Counted from the first letter of the stretch, positions 1-6,087 are shown. The stretch: DNA of 6,998 bases from Chloroflexota bacterium (GCA_963169135.1 CAUJEQ010000281.1:1-6998), one strand, 5' to 3'. Numbers and translations: made by a program. Notes: generated by a model from the sequence alone, not told the origin.

Positions 1-372
1 GCCTTCTTCCTCCCCTGGGCCCACGGGCCGGGGCCCCTGGCGGCCACCGAGTTCACCGGCTACCGGCTGGTGGGCTATGCCGGCAGGCTGCAGGCGCTCG
101 ACCTCTCCCTCGCACAGGGCGCGGGCCTCTGGGTGATCCGCATCTTGATCCTCGCGGTTGCAGTAGCCGCCGCCTGGCAGACGATGCTGGCGCCCCGCCA
201 CCGTGCCCACCCCGTCTACCCGCTGAGTGGCTGGTTCCTGGTCGCCCTGTCTGCCGCCTGCTTCGCTGTCGGAGCCGCGCGCGCCGGGCTCGTGGTCCCG
301 CCGCCTGGTCTGCTGCTCCTCGGCCTGGCTGCAGGCGCGTTCGCCGCCGCCGAGCTTGCCACGGCACGCTGA
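1..372 (+). CDS. C-terminal part of a multi-pass membrane protein (5' end outside the window)
   Basis: The reading frame is open from the first base of the window to a TGA at 370-372, giving 123 residues with no start codon needed inside the window. A GTG at 70 is in frame but the coding sense continues upstream of it, so the gene is taken as truncated. Three hydrophobic stretches are visible at about residues 41-63, 78-99 and 103-120, rich in Ala, Leu, Val and Gly. They are separated by a short basic loop (residues 64-72, with Arg and His) and a Pro-rich turn (100-102). This is the pattern of an integral membrane protein of the cytoplasmic membrane. No catalytic or transport motif is recognised, so no function is given. 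The next gene begins 46 bp downstream and seems to have its own promoter. Confidence 0.6.
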   Translation, partial: AFFLPWAHGPGPLAATEFTGYRLVGYAGRLQALDLSLAQGAGLWVIRILILAVAVAAAWQTMLAPRHRAHPVYPLSGWFLVALSAACFAVGAARAGLVVPPPGLLLLGLAAGAFAAAELATAR

Positions 373-382
373 ACGTTCACGG

Positions 383-411
383 TCGATCCGAGCCGGTACA
401 CCCGCTACCTT
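383..411 (+). promoter_or_regulatory. Putative promoter for a leaderless transcript (first SGNH-like gene)
   Basis: A -10-like TACCTT (406-411, fitting TANNNT) lies 7 nt before the GTG at 419. A TCGATC hexamer (383-388) sits exactly 17 bp upstream of it in the -35 position and matches TTGACA at three of six bases. There is no Shine-Dalgarno sequence before the GTG. The same layout occurs before the paralogue at 1262, which is the main support. Transcription would start at or next to the GTG. Confidence 0.4.
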
Positions 412-417
412 CTGTGG

Positions 418-469
418 CGTGAAGATCCTGCGTCTCGCGCTCAGCCATGACCTGCGCACCGACATCCCC
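418..469 (+). repeat. Direct repeat copy 1 (52 bp, 5' end of paralogue A)
   Basis: These 52 bases are identical to 1261-1312. They cover the GTG start and the first 17 codons plus the preceding C. The copies are 843 bp apart. The bases just outside the repeat differ on both sides (G versus T upstream, CAG versus GAA as the next codon). Confidence 0.95.
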
Positions 470-1171
470 CAGGAGGAGCGCCAGTACGTCCACGCCGAGC
501 GCGTCCTGCAAGAGGCCACCGGGAGCGACTGGGAGACCGTCCTGAAGCCGATCTGGCCCACCGAACGGCTACCCGCGCTTGTCGAACGCTGGGCCTCCGA
601 AGAGCAGCCGGACCTGGTGCTGCTCTGTCTCGCCGGATACTGGGCGACGTTCGCGTCAGTTGCACTTCGGCTCGAACGAAACGTGCCGATCGTCGGCGGA
701 CAGCTTGCCCGTTTTGCCCGTCGTACCGCGGAGACACGCATGGCAGCAGAGAGCCGCTTCACCGAAGTCGTACGGGACCTCGCTACGCGGGTCGCCGGCG
801 TCGAGTACAACTTCGATCCCGAGGAGCTGGTTGCGCTCTTTGAGGGTATCCTCCGGCGGCTCCTCCAGGATGAGCGCCTTACCATCGCAGTGCGTGGCCC
901 CGGACTCACGCCCCAGAAGACATCCCGGCGGCTCCAGCTTGAACGCGCGCGCCGGTATCAGACCTGGGAGGGCGGCATCCGGGCCGTTTGCGAACGCCTC
1001 CATGTCCTCTACCTGCAGGCCGACCCTCTGCTCGAAGACCTGCGCAGCGGTGTCCGGCTTCCCGGCGACCCGGCCCACTACACCCTCGATGGCACCCGGG
1101 TCCACGGGCGCCTGGAAGGCGAACTCATGGCCCGCGCCTGGCAGTCGGCGCATCCCCCCGTTGCGCACTAA
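419..1171 (+). CDS. SGNH/GDSL-like hydrolase-fold protein, tandem paralogue A
   Basis: This predicts a 250-residue soluble protein without a signal peptide. The GTG at 419 is chosen because the paralogue at 1262 starts at the same point and has exactly the same length; the frame stays open upstream, but that part has no matching sequence. Features consistent with an SGNH hydrolase are a first strand ending in LALSHD, which places Ser9 where the nucleophile would sit, a PDLVLLCLAGYW segment (residues 64-75) resembling block III, and PGDPAHYT near the C-terminus, where D217 and H220 form a DxxH pair as in block V. The classical GDS and GxND motifs are not intact. The protein may be a divergent hydrolase acting on an ester or glycan, or a member that has lost activity. 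About 162 of 250 residues match paralogue B, counted by eye. The fold call is inference and the substrate is unknown. Confidence 0.6.
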   Translation: MKILRLALSHDLRTDIPQEERQYVHAERVLQEATGSDWETVLKPIWPTERLPALVERWASEEQPDLVLLCLAGYWATFASVALRLERNVPIVGGQLARFARRTAETRMAAESRFTEVVRDLATRVAGVEYNFDPEELVALFEGILRRLLQDERLTIAVRGPGLTPQKTSRRLQLERARRYQTWEGGIRAVCERLHVLYLQADPLLEDLRSGVRLPGDPAHYTLDGTRVHGRLEGELMARAWQSAHPPVAH

Positions 1172-1226
1172 CGGCCGCTCGATTCCGCCGATAGCTCATG
1201 CGCCGCTGCAAAATCCTCCCATGCCG

Positions 1227-1255
1227 TCGACCCAAGCGCGCGCACCCGATACGTT
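1227..1255 (+). promoter_or_regulatory. Putative promoter for a leaderless transcript (second SGNH-like gene)
   Basis: A TACGTT -10 (1250-1255) is followed by six bases and then the GTG at 1262, so the predicted first transcribed base is the G of the start codon. A TCGACC hexamer (1227-1232, four of six matches to TTGACA) lies exactly 17 bp upstream of the -10. No Shine-Dalgarno sequence is present. The arrangement TCGAYC-N17-TACSTT is shared with the promoter of the first paralogue. The rest of the 90 bp gap between the paralogues shows nothing else recognisable. Confidence 0.45.
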
Positions 1256-1260
1256 CGCTT

Positions 1261-1312
1261 CGTGAAGATCCTGCGTCTCGCGCTCAGCCATGACCTGCGC
1301 ACCGACATCCCC
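1261..1312 (+). repeat. Direct repeat copy 2 (52 bp, 5' end of paralogue B)
   Basis: Identical to 418-469, including every synonymous position in the first 17 codons of the two genes. Elsewhere the genes share only short identical runs, for example about 22 bases around the GSDWET codons and 18 bases around CERLHV. Confidence 0.95.
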
Positions 1313-2014
1313 GAAGACGAGCGACAGTACGTCATCGCCGAGCGCATCCTGGAGGAGGCGACCGGGAGCGACTGGGAGACCGCCCTCAAGCCCATCTGGC
1401 CCGCCGATCGTCTTCCGGCACTGGTGGACCGCTGGGTAACGGAAGAGCGACCCGACCTCGTGGTGGTCAACCTCGGCGGCTACTGGGCGTCGTTCGGCTC
1501 CGTCGCGCTCCGGCTCGAACGGCGCGTACCGGTCGCAGGCCCCATCCTGGCTCGCGCCGCCCGGAAGACAGCCGAAACACGGGTGGCAGCGAACAGCCGC
1601 GCCGCAGAGTTTGTGCGCGGGTTTGGCGCCCGGGCAGTCGGCGTGGAGTACTATTTCGAAGCCGGCTACCTGTTGACGCTCTTCGAGCGCATCCTCCGCC
1701 AACTGCTCCGCGACGAGCGCCTGGCGATCGCCGTACGCGGCCCGACCCGGATCCCCCAGAGGGTGTCGCCGCGTATCCAGCAGGAATGCGACCGCCGGTT
1801 CTGGGCCTGGCACAACAGCATGCAGGCCACCTGCGAACGCCTCCATGTCGCCTATCTCCCGTTCGACCCCGAGATGGAGCGCCTCGGCGCCGGAGCCCGA
1901 ATGCCCGGTGACCCCTCGCACTACACGATCGAGGGCACCCGGATCCAGGGGCAACGCGAGGGCGAGCTCATGGCGCGCGCCTGGCGGGCCGCCCACGCCC
2001 CCGTCACGGGGTAA
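1262..2014 (+). CDS. SGNH/GDSL-like hydrolase-fold protein, tandem paralogue B
   Basis: This is a 250-residue protein, colinear without gaps with the gene at 419. The visible SGNH-like features are Ser9 and D11 after the first strand (LALSHD), the PDLVVVNLGGYWASF segment (64-78), which is closer to a typical GDSL block III than in paralogue A, and PGDPSHYT (215-222) with D217 and H220 spaced as in a catalytic DxxH. The most conserved regions between the copies are residues 1-17, ATGSDWET, SVALRLER, CERLHV and the C-terminal EGELMARAW. The middle part (about 110-190) is the most divergent, which suggests different substrate or partner contacts. No signal peptide or membrane segment is seen. 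The stop codon lies inside an 11 bp tail-to-tail overlap with the oxidoreductase gene on the other strand. The enzymatic role is inferred from motifs only. Confidence 0.6.
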   Translation: MKILRLALSHDLRTDIPEDERQYVIAERILEEATGSDWETALKPIWPADRLPALVDRWVTEERPDLVVVNLGGYWASFGSVALRLERRVPVAGPILARAARKTAETRVAANSRAAEFVRGFGARAVGVEYYFEAGYLLTLFERILRQLLRDERLAIAVRGPTRIPQRVSPRIQQECDRRFWAWHNSMQATCERLHVAYLPFDPEMERLGAGARMPGDPSHYTIEGTRIQGQREGELMARAWRAAHAPVTG

Positions 2015-2972
2015 GCAGCACCCTCCCGAACGCTCCGCGGCTCTCGATGTAGCCATGCGCCGCAGCCGCTTCGCTCAGCGGGAACGTGCGGTCGATCATC
2101 ACCTTCAGGTCGCCCCCGGCCACATCTGCCAGCAGGCCTTCGATCATTGCCCGGCAGCGCGCTGCGTTGTAGGTCATCTCTGCCCCGAGGTACACCCCCG
2201 TGACCGAGGCGTTCTTCTGGCCCAGCCCGCCCAGGTTCGGTGGCCGCCCCTCACGCCCGGCATTGCCCACCCAGCTGATCCGCCCCCGGTAGGCCAGCGC
2301 CGCCACGCTCCCTTCCAGCGTCTTCCCGCCGACCGAGTCAACGATCAGGTTCGCCCCCAGCCCATCGGTGAGGTCGATTGTCCGGGCGATGAAGTCCTCG
2401 GTCCGGTAGTTGATGCCGTGGTCCAGTCCGAACGCCTTCAGCCGCTCGAGCTTCTCGTCGCTCGATGCGGTCGCCAGCACCTTCGCCCCGGCGCGCTTCG
2501 CCAGCTGGATCGCCGCCAGCCCCACCCCTCCGCCGCCCGCCTGCACCAGCACCGTTTCGCCGGCTTCCAGGTGGCCGAACTCGAACAGGCAGTCGTGGGC
2601 CGTCCCGAACTCGATCGGGATCGCGGCAGCCACACCGAGGTCCATGTCGTCGGGCACGATGTAGGTCGCCGTTGCCGGCATGGATGCCAACGCCGCGTGG
2701 GAACCGAACGGCATCGTCGCCACCACGCGGTCGCCCGGCTTGCGGTCGGTCACCCGCTCACCGACCTCCCGCACGATACCGGCAGCCTGGTACCCCACGA
2801 TATGTGGCCGGGTGACCATCATCCCGCCCTGGCGGTTGAGCGTGTCGCCGCCCTGGATGCCGATCGCCTTGACGTCGATGACCACGCCGCCCGGGTGGCA
2901 CACGGGGTCAGGAACCTCTTCGTACTTGAATACGCTCGGCGCGCCGGTTTCGTAGTAGACAGCAGCTTTCAC
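2004..2972 (-). CDS. Zinc-independent MDR-family NAD(P)H:quinone oxidoreductase
   Basis: This is a 322-residue member of the medium-chain dehydrogenase/reductase superfamily, quinone oxidoreductase branch. The family uses NADPH to reduce quinones or other activated carbonyl and enone compounds in the cytoplasm. The N-terminal GroES-like domain (about 1-120) begins MKAAVYYETG and carries GYQAAGIVREVG and KPGDRVV (60-84). The Rossmann domain follows, with the nucleotide-binding glycine motif AGGGGVGLAA at 145-154, then LATASSDEKL. The C-terminus reads PLSEAAAAHGYIES, typical of the family. The Cys/His ligands of zinc-dependent alcohol dehydrogenases are missing. The start is the GTG at 2972, fixed by a GGGAGG Shine-Dalgarno (2979-2984) six bases upstream; the open frame continues far upstream into the SMP-30 gene, but that part is not coding. 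It lies 65 bp after the SMP-30 gene and may share its transcript. The exact substrate cannot be read from the sequence. Confidence 0.9.
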   Translation of the reverse strand: MKAAVYYETGAPSVFKYEEVPDPVCHPGGVVIDVKAIGIQGGDTLNRQGGMMVTRPHIVGYQAAGIVREVGERVTDRKPGDRVVATMPFGSHAALASMPATATYIVPDDMDLGVAAAIPIEFGTAHDCLFEFGHLEAGETVLVQAGGGGVGLAAIQLAKRAGAKVLATASSDEKLERLKAFGLDHGINYRTEDFIARTIDLTDGLGANLIVDSVGGKTLEGSVAALAYRGRISWVGNAGREGRPPNLGGLGQKNASVTGVYLGAEMTYNAARCRAMIEGLLADVAGGDLKVMIDRTFPLSEAAAAHGYIESRGAFGRVLLTP

Positions 2973-2978
2973 GGGGTA

Positions 2979-3005
2979 CCTCCCGGGGGTATTTGGGAGA
3001 TCGTA
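2979..3005 (-). promoter_or_regulatory. Shine-Dalgarno and weak -10-like site before the oxidoreductase gene
   Basis: GGGAGG (2979-2984 read on the - strand) with a 6-nt spacer decides the GTG start. A TACGAT hexamer (3000-3005) fits a -10 element that could give an internal transcript with a leader of about 20 nt. No -35 match was found at 17 bp, so the promoter part is weak, while the ribosome site is convincing. Confidence 0.5.
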
Positions 3006-3037
3006 GCCGACCGCCGCTGTTTCTGCGCGAACGGTTC

Positions 3038-3895
3038 CTACGGCAGCCCCGCTCCCGCTACCTCTACCCGCACTTCTTCGATCCAGCCGCGTGAACGCCC
3101 CGCCTGGCGGTCCGCCTCGTCGCCCTCCGATGTGCAGATGTACAGCGTCCTGCGGTCCTCGCCGCCGAGTATGCAGGCGTAGGCCTGGCGGCCCTCCTCT
3201 ATCCCGATGCGGTCCGCCACTTCGCCGCCTTCCCGCACCCGGATGCACTGCCCCGTCGTCGGCGAGGCCACCCAGATAGCCCCCTCCTCGTCCAGGCAGA
3301 TTCCATCCGGCGTTGCCGGCCCAAGGTCCGCCCACACGCGCCGCCCCGAGAGCGACCCGTCCTCCGCGACGTCGAACGCGGTCAGCTTCCGGGCGAAGGT
3401 CTCCGCCACCACGAGTGTCTTGCCGTCCGGCGTGATCACCGTGCCGTTCGGAAACGCGAGGTCCTCCGCCACGACCGTCACCTGGCCGTTGGGATCGACC
3501 CGCACGAGCGTCGTCGTCTTGAACTCCTCGCCTCCCGCGAAGTCGAACCCGAAGTTCCCGATGTACGCCCGCCCCTCCGCATCAACCACCATGTCATTTG
3601 CGTCGCCCCCGACGTAGGGCGTGATGTCCGCAACCTCGCGCAGCCCGAGGTCCCGGTCCAGCACCATCAGCCGGTGGTCCGCCATCGAGACCACCAGCAA
3701 CCGTCCGTCTTCCAGGAACCCGAGGCCGGATGGCTTCTCGGGGACTTCGCAGATGACGGACGTCTGGCCGCCCGGGTCCAGGGTCATCACCCGCCGGGCA
3801 TGCATGTCCGAGAACCACAGCCGCCCATCGTGCCAGCGTGGCCCCTCGGGGAAATTCAAACCGTCCAGGACAACTGCCGGCACCGGGTAGGGCAT
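3038..3895 (-). CDS. SMP-30/gluconolactonase/LRE-family protein (lactonase-type beta-propeller)
   Basis: This is a 285-residue six-bladed beta-propeller protein of the SMP-30/gluconolaconase/LRE-like family. The family hydrolyses sugar or other lactones using one divalent metal ion. The metal ligands known in SMP-30 are all visible: Glu18 in FPEGPRW, Asn150 in AFPNGT and Asp197 in ATPDGIC. N100 in GDANDM corresponds to the substrate-side Asn/Asp region. Repeated blade strands such as GRLWFSDM, GRLLVVSM, GRAYIGNFG, KTLVVAET and GAIWVASP run along the chain. The length is normal for the family and there is no signal peptide. The ATG at 3895 is preceded by AGGGAG (3905-3910) with a 9-nt spacer; the frame is open upstream to 4081 but without homology. 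It is divergent from the DUF302 gene and upstream of the oxidoreductase gene, so a small catabolic or detoxifying operon is plausible. The natural lactone is unknown. Confidence 0.9.
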   Translation of the reverse strand: MPYPVPAVVLDGLNFPEGPRWHDGRLWFSDMHARRVMTLDPGGQTSVICEVPEKPSGLGFLEDGRLLVVSMADHRLMVLDRDLGLREVADITPYVGGDANDMVVDAEGRAYIGNFGFDFAGGEEFKTTTLVRVDPNGQVTVVAEDLAFPNGTVITPDGKTLVVAETFARKLTAFDVAEDGSLSGRRVWADLGPATPDGICLDEEGAIWVASPTTGQCIRVREGGEVADRIGIEEGRQAYACILGGEDRRTLYICTSEGDEADRQAGRSRGWIEEVRVEVAGAGLP

Positions 3896-3925
3896 GGGGG
3901 TTCGCTCCCTGATCGTGGTCCCGCG

Positions 3926-3931
3926 ATGATA
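3926..3931 (-). promoter_or_regulatory. Putative -10 element for the SMP-30 gene
   Basis: TATCAT on the - strand differs from TATAAT at one base and lies about 30 nt before the ATG at 3895, leaving a leader of some 24 nt that contains the Shine-Dalgarno. No good -35 is present at 17 bp (CCACAC). The surrounding 176 bp divergent gap (3896-4071) also holds the DUF302 start region and a weak 6 bp inverted repeat, ACCGGG/CCCGGT, at 3994-4012. Confidence 0.4.
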
Positions 3932-4045
3932 CGCGGCCTCCGCGCCCCGTGTGGATCGGCCCGCCCGTGCCGTATTGGCTGGACTACGGCCAAACCGGGC
4001 CCGCAACCCGGTCCCGCCGGCCCTGCCCCACTTCACCGGAGGCGC

Positions 4046-4064
4046 TACGGTTGATGCATGGAGG
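4046..4064 (+). promoter_or_regulatory. -10-like hexamer and Shine-Dalgarno before the DUF302 gene
   Basis: TACGGT (4046-4051) fits TANNNT. GGAGG (4060-4064) lies seven bases before the ATG at 4072 and decides that start over an in-frame ATG at 4054, which lies between the two elements and has no ribosome site. No convincing -35 is seen. Confidence 0.45.
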
Positions 4065-4071
4065 TACGCAC

Positions 4072-4476
4072 ATGACCGCAATCGAACAACTGACCTTCGG
4101 CCTGCGAACGGAATCGACCGCCGGCTATGCCGAGACCATCGAACGCGTGAAGGCCGCGCTCAAGGAGCAGGGCTTCGGAGTCCTCACCGAAATCGACGTC
4201 AAGGCCACCCTCAAGGCCAAGATCGGCGAGGATGTCGCACCGTACATCATCCTCGGCGCCTGCAACCCACCGCTCGCGCACCGCGCCATCGCCGCCAATC
4301 CCGAGGTCGGCATGCTCCTGCCCTGCAACGTCGTCGTCCGCGAAACGCCGGGCGGTGGAGTAGTCGTGGAAGCCATGGACCCCGTCGCCGCTATGGGCAT
4401 CGTCCAGGATGAGGCAGTCAAAGCGGTCGCCCAGGAAGCCCGCGACAGGATTGCGAAGGCCCTCGAAGCGCTGTAA
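4072..4476 (+). CDS. DUF302 domain protein
   Basis: This is a 134-residue protein covering one complete DUF302 domain and nothing else, the usual size for stand-alone members. Family hallmarks are YIILGACNPPLAHRAI (58-73) and GMLLPCNVVVRE (80-91), with Cys64 and Cys85 in the conserved positions, followed by the VEAMDPVAAMG segment. The N-terminal part (TAGYAETIERVKAALKEQGF) forms the first helix of the fold. The biochemical role of DUF302 proteins is not established. They are small alpha/beta proteins, often near redox or metal-related genes, and the conserved cysteines make a redox or metal role possible. No signal peptide is present, so it is probably cytoplasmic. It stands alone on the + strand, diverging from the SMP-30 gene, and is followed 13 bp after its stop by a strong GC hairpin. 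Confidence 0.9.
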   Translation: MTAIEQLTFGLRTESTAGYAETIERVKAALKEQGFGVLTEIDVKATLKAKIGEDVAPYIILGACNPPLAHRAIAANPEVGMLLPCNVVVRETPGGGVVVEAMDPVAAMGIVQDEAVKAVAQEARDRIAKALEAL

Positions 4477-4489
4477 GTCTCGCTGTGAT

Positions 4490-4519
4490 GCCCCTCCCCT
4501 GCCCTCGCCGGGGAGGGGC
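4490..4519. terminator. GC-rich hairpin between convergent genes (possible bidirectional terminator)
   Basis: A perfect 10 bp stem, GCCCCTCCCC (4490-4499) and GGGGAGGGGC (4510-4519), encloses a 10-nt loop. It lies in the 66 bp gap between the end of the DUF302 gene and the end of the oppositely oriented gene at 4543. No T-run follows on either strand, so it is not a classical intrinsic terminator. It may slow or end transcription from both sides, protect mRNA ends, or be a dispersed intergenic hairpin. Confidence 0.5.
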
Positions 4520-4542
4520 GCCGTGAGTGTCGCGAGGGCCGC

Positions 4543-5154
4543 TCACTCGCCCCCAATCACCAGCGGTAGGTCCTTCTCCAGCACTTCCTCACTGCTCTGT
4601 ATCTCCCCCGAGCGCGAGACCCGCAACGTCACCCGCTCCAGGCGCTGCTCGACCACCCGGTAGGCGGTCACTTCGAACCCGTCCGCGGCCTTGCACCCCG
4701 CCGGCGGTTTGATCACCGGCCGATACTTCCGCTCGAAGCCCTTCCGCGCCGCCACTTCCTCCGGCTCGAGTTCCGGCCGGAACGACACGTCCTTGAGGGT
4801 CTTCACGAGGTAGGAGAGCTCGCTCAACGGCCGCGTCACGGTCAGGAAGACCTCCGCATACGCAGCCGCCTCCGAAGCAGACCCGATCTCCACCCCGCCA
4901 TCGGCCGCGGCCATCGCGGTAAACGCGGCCGGGTCCTCGCTCAGCACGAAAGGCGGCCCGTCTTCCGCGTAGGCGACGTAATGGACGATCGGGGCATGCG
5001 GCGCGAAGACGGTGACCATGTAGAGCCGGTATCGGGAGAGCGCCTTGCATTCGATGCGCTCGATCTCGGATGTCTCCCGGTCGGCCAGCACCTCCGCGAT
5101 GTCGGGACGAAGGGGCTCGATCGCCCGAGCGATATCTTCCCGCGTGATGGCCAC
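4543..5154 (-). CDS. Uncharacterised 203-residue protein coupled to the metallopeptidase gene
   Basis: I do not recognise the family. The protein is soluble, without a signal peptide or membrane segment, and looks alpha/beta. It has an acidic N-terminal helix region (residues 1-35), a strand-rich part (RYRLYMVTVFAPHAPIVHYVA, 41-61, then PFVLSED), an alanine-rich helix (75-102), a segment TRPLSELSYLVKTLKDVSFRP (107-127) and a C-terminal strand region ending in EKDLPLVIGGE. Cys36 and Cys154 are the only cysteines. The GTG start at 5154 directly follows the TAG stop (5155-5157) of the upstream gene. An AAGAGG ribosome site lies within the last codons of that gene with an 8-nt spacer, so translation is probably coupled. 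Such tight linkage suggests a partner of the metallopeptidase, such as an adaptor, chaperone or immunity-like protein. This is inference from position only. Confidence 0.75.
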   Translation of the reverse strand: MAITREDIARAIEPLRPDIAEVLADRETSEIERIECKALSRYRLYMVTVFAPHAPIVHYVAYAEDGPPFVLSEDPAAFTAMAAADGGVEIGSASEAAAYAEVFLTVTRPLSELSYLVKTLKDVSFRPELEPEEVAARKGFERKYRPVIKPPAGCKAADGFEVTAYRVVEQRLERVTLRVSRSGEIQSSEEVLEKDLPLVIGGE

Positions 5155-6045
5155 CTAGAGGGCCTCTTTGGCGGGCGGCTTGTGCACCTTGTCCCACGCC
5201 TTGCCGTAGTACACGTCGTACGCCTCCTTGGTGTTCGACGTGACCAGCGTGCCATCGGTGAACGCGTCCCGGATGCTCTGCCAGGCGGCCTTCTCCGCCT
5301 CCTCGGCGGATTTCTTCGCGTCGAGCGCCGCCTTCTTCGCCTTCTCGTAGCGCGCCTGCAGCAGCGGAGCAGACTTCACGCCCTTCTGGTCGGCCGCGCT
5401 CATGCCGGTCTTGGAGAGGATCGCGTTCACCGTGCTGGTGGTCTCTTCATCGAGCATCCCCTTTACGTACTCCGCGCGCCCGAGCTTGCTGATGTCGGCG
5501 GTCTTGCTCTGGTTCGAAGCCTCAGCGTGGTTCGCTTCGTGGACCAGCGTGAATGCCGCCTGCTCGGCCGTCTTGGTCGTGAGGATCTTGATTTTCCCGG
5601 GCGCAGGCGGCTGGTACACCGAACCCGGGCCCGGGTACTTCAGGTCGACCGGGACCTTGTACTTCTCGAGGATCGCGAGCGCGGCCTTGCCCACGGGGCT
5701 CTTGTCCAGGATGGCCCGGACCTCTTCCATCTTCTTGGCTTCCGGGGTCTTCTCAGCAGCCTTGGCCTTCCCTTTGTCCTCGCCTTCGGGCGAGAGGACG
5801 GTCGGGCCGTCGTGGCGCTGGACGGCCGGGGACCGCCCCCGCAGTACTGGAGTTGCACCCGCGCCCCGCAGCATCCGCTGCACCACCTGGTTTCCAGCCG
5901 TCCTTTGCAGCGCGACCAGCCTGCTGAACGCCAGCACCGGGTTCTCGAACCCGTCGCCCACAACTGGCTCGGGCGCCGCGGAACGCTGCGAGGCGCTCGC
6001 CTCGCTAGAGGGGGTGTTCGAGGCTGTGGTCCGCGCGTGGCTCAT
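5155..6045 (-). CDS. Putative HExxH metallopeptidase with N-terminal LQRTAGNQ motif (eCIS-associated type)
   Basis: This is a 296-residue protein. The N-terminal 30 residues are a disordered-looking Ser/Ala/Thr-rich tail. An LQRTAGNQVVQRML motif follows (46-59), like the LQRxxGNxAVxRLL segment common in proteins linked to extracellular contractile injection systems and in DUF4157 proteins. A charged Lys/Glu/Ala linker runs from about 85 to 110. The core has FTLVHEANHAE with the zincin signature H169-E170-x-x-H173, and MLDEETTST with Glu200 or Glu201 as a candidate third zinc ligand. A long Lys/Ala/Glu helix (about 230-256) and an aromatic C-terminal part (EAYDVYYGKAW) complete it. There is no Sec signal peptide. 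The ATG at 6045 has AAAGG six bases upstream; the frame is open 16 codons further but crosses the promoter. Predicted role: a zinc protease, possibly an injected or released effector. Its target is unknown, and no eCIS structural genes lie in the window. Confidence 0.7.
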   Translation of the reverse strand: MSHARTTASNTPSSEASASQRSAAPEPVVGDGFENPVLAFSRLVALQRTAGNQVVQRMLRGAGATPVLRGRSPAVQRHDGPTVLSPEGEDKGKAKAAEKTPEAKKMEEVRAILDKSPVGKAALAILEKYKVPVDLKYPGPGSVYQPPAPGKIKILTTKTAEQAAFTLVHEANHAEASNQSKTADISKLGRAEYVKGMLDEETTSTVNAILSKTGMSAADQKGVKSAPLLQARYEKAKKAALDAKKSAEEAEKAAWQSIRDAFTDGTLVTSNTKEAYDVYYGKAWDKVHKPPAKEAL

Positions 6046-6078
6046 GCCTGACCTTTCGCCGAAGCGCTGTGGCCGCGG

Positions 6079-6087
6079 ATTGTAGCA
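6079..6087 (-). promoter_or_regulatory. Extended -10 promoter of the metallopeptidase gene pair
   Basis: TGCTACAAT read on the - strand combines a TGn extension with a -10 hexamer one base off TATAAT. It lies 33 nt before the ATG at 6045, leaving a leader of about 27 nt with the ribosome site. No -35 match was found. Its presence in the 79 bp gap (6046-6124) suggests that the pair can be transcribed independently of the ribbon-helix-helix gene upstream. Confidence 0.55.

Noticed and set aside
227..418. N-terminal extension of paralogue A upstream of the GTG at 419
   Set aside because: It overlaps the membrane-protein gene in another frame, has no counterpart in paralogue B, and a promoter-like site lies inside it.
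1196..2056. Long open frame on the - strand opposite paralogue B (286 codons)
   Set aside because: It is the mirror of a real gene in GC-rich DNA. A similar mirror frame exists opposite paralogue A (656-1168), the product has no recognisable domain, and the + strand gene is supported by its paralogue.
1845..3182. Long open frame on the + strand opposite the oxidoreductase gene (445 codons)
   Set aside because: It overlaps a well-recognised MDR gene and part of paralogue B, and its product is rich in His, Arg, Pro and Asp without any family match.
2973..3335. N-terminal extension of the oxidoreductase
   Set aside because: MDR proteins begin at MKAAVYYE; a strong Shine-Dalgarno lies just before the GTG at 2972, and the extension runs into the SMP-30 coding sequence.
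3994..4012. Inverted repeat ACCGGG/CCCGGT in the divergent gap
   Set aside because: Only six base pairs in very GC-rich sequence; expected by chance and not placed at a promoter element.
4981..6051. Long open frame on the + strand opposite the protease gene (356 codons)
   Set aside because: The product is a Leu/Arg/Gly-rich low-complexity sequence without domains, while the - strand frames carry a zincin motif, ribosome sites and a promoter.
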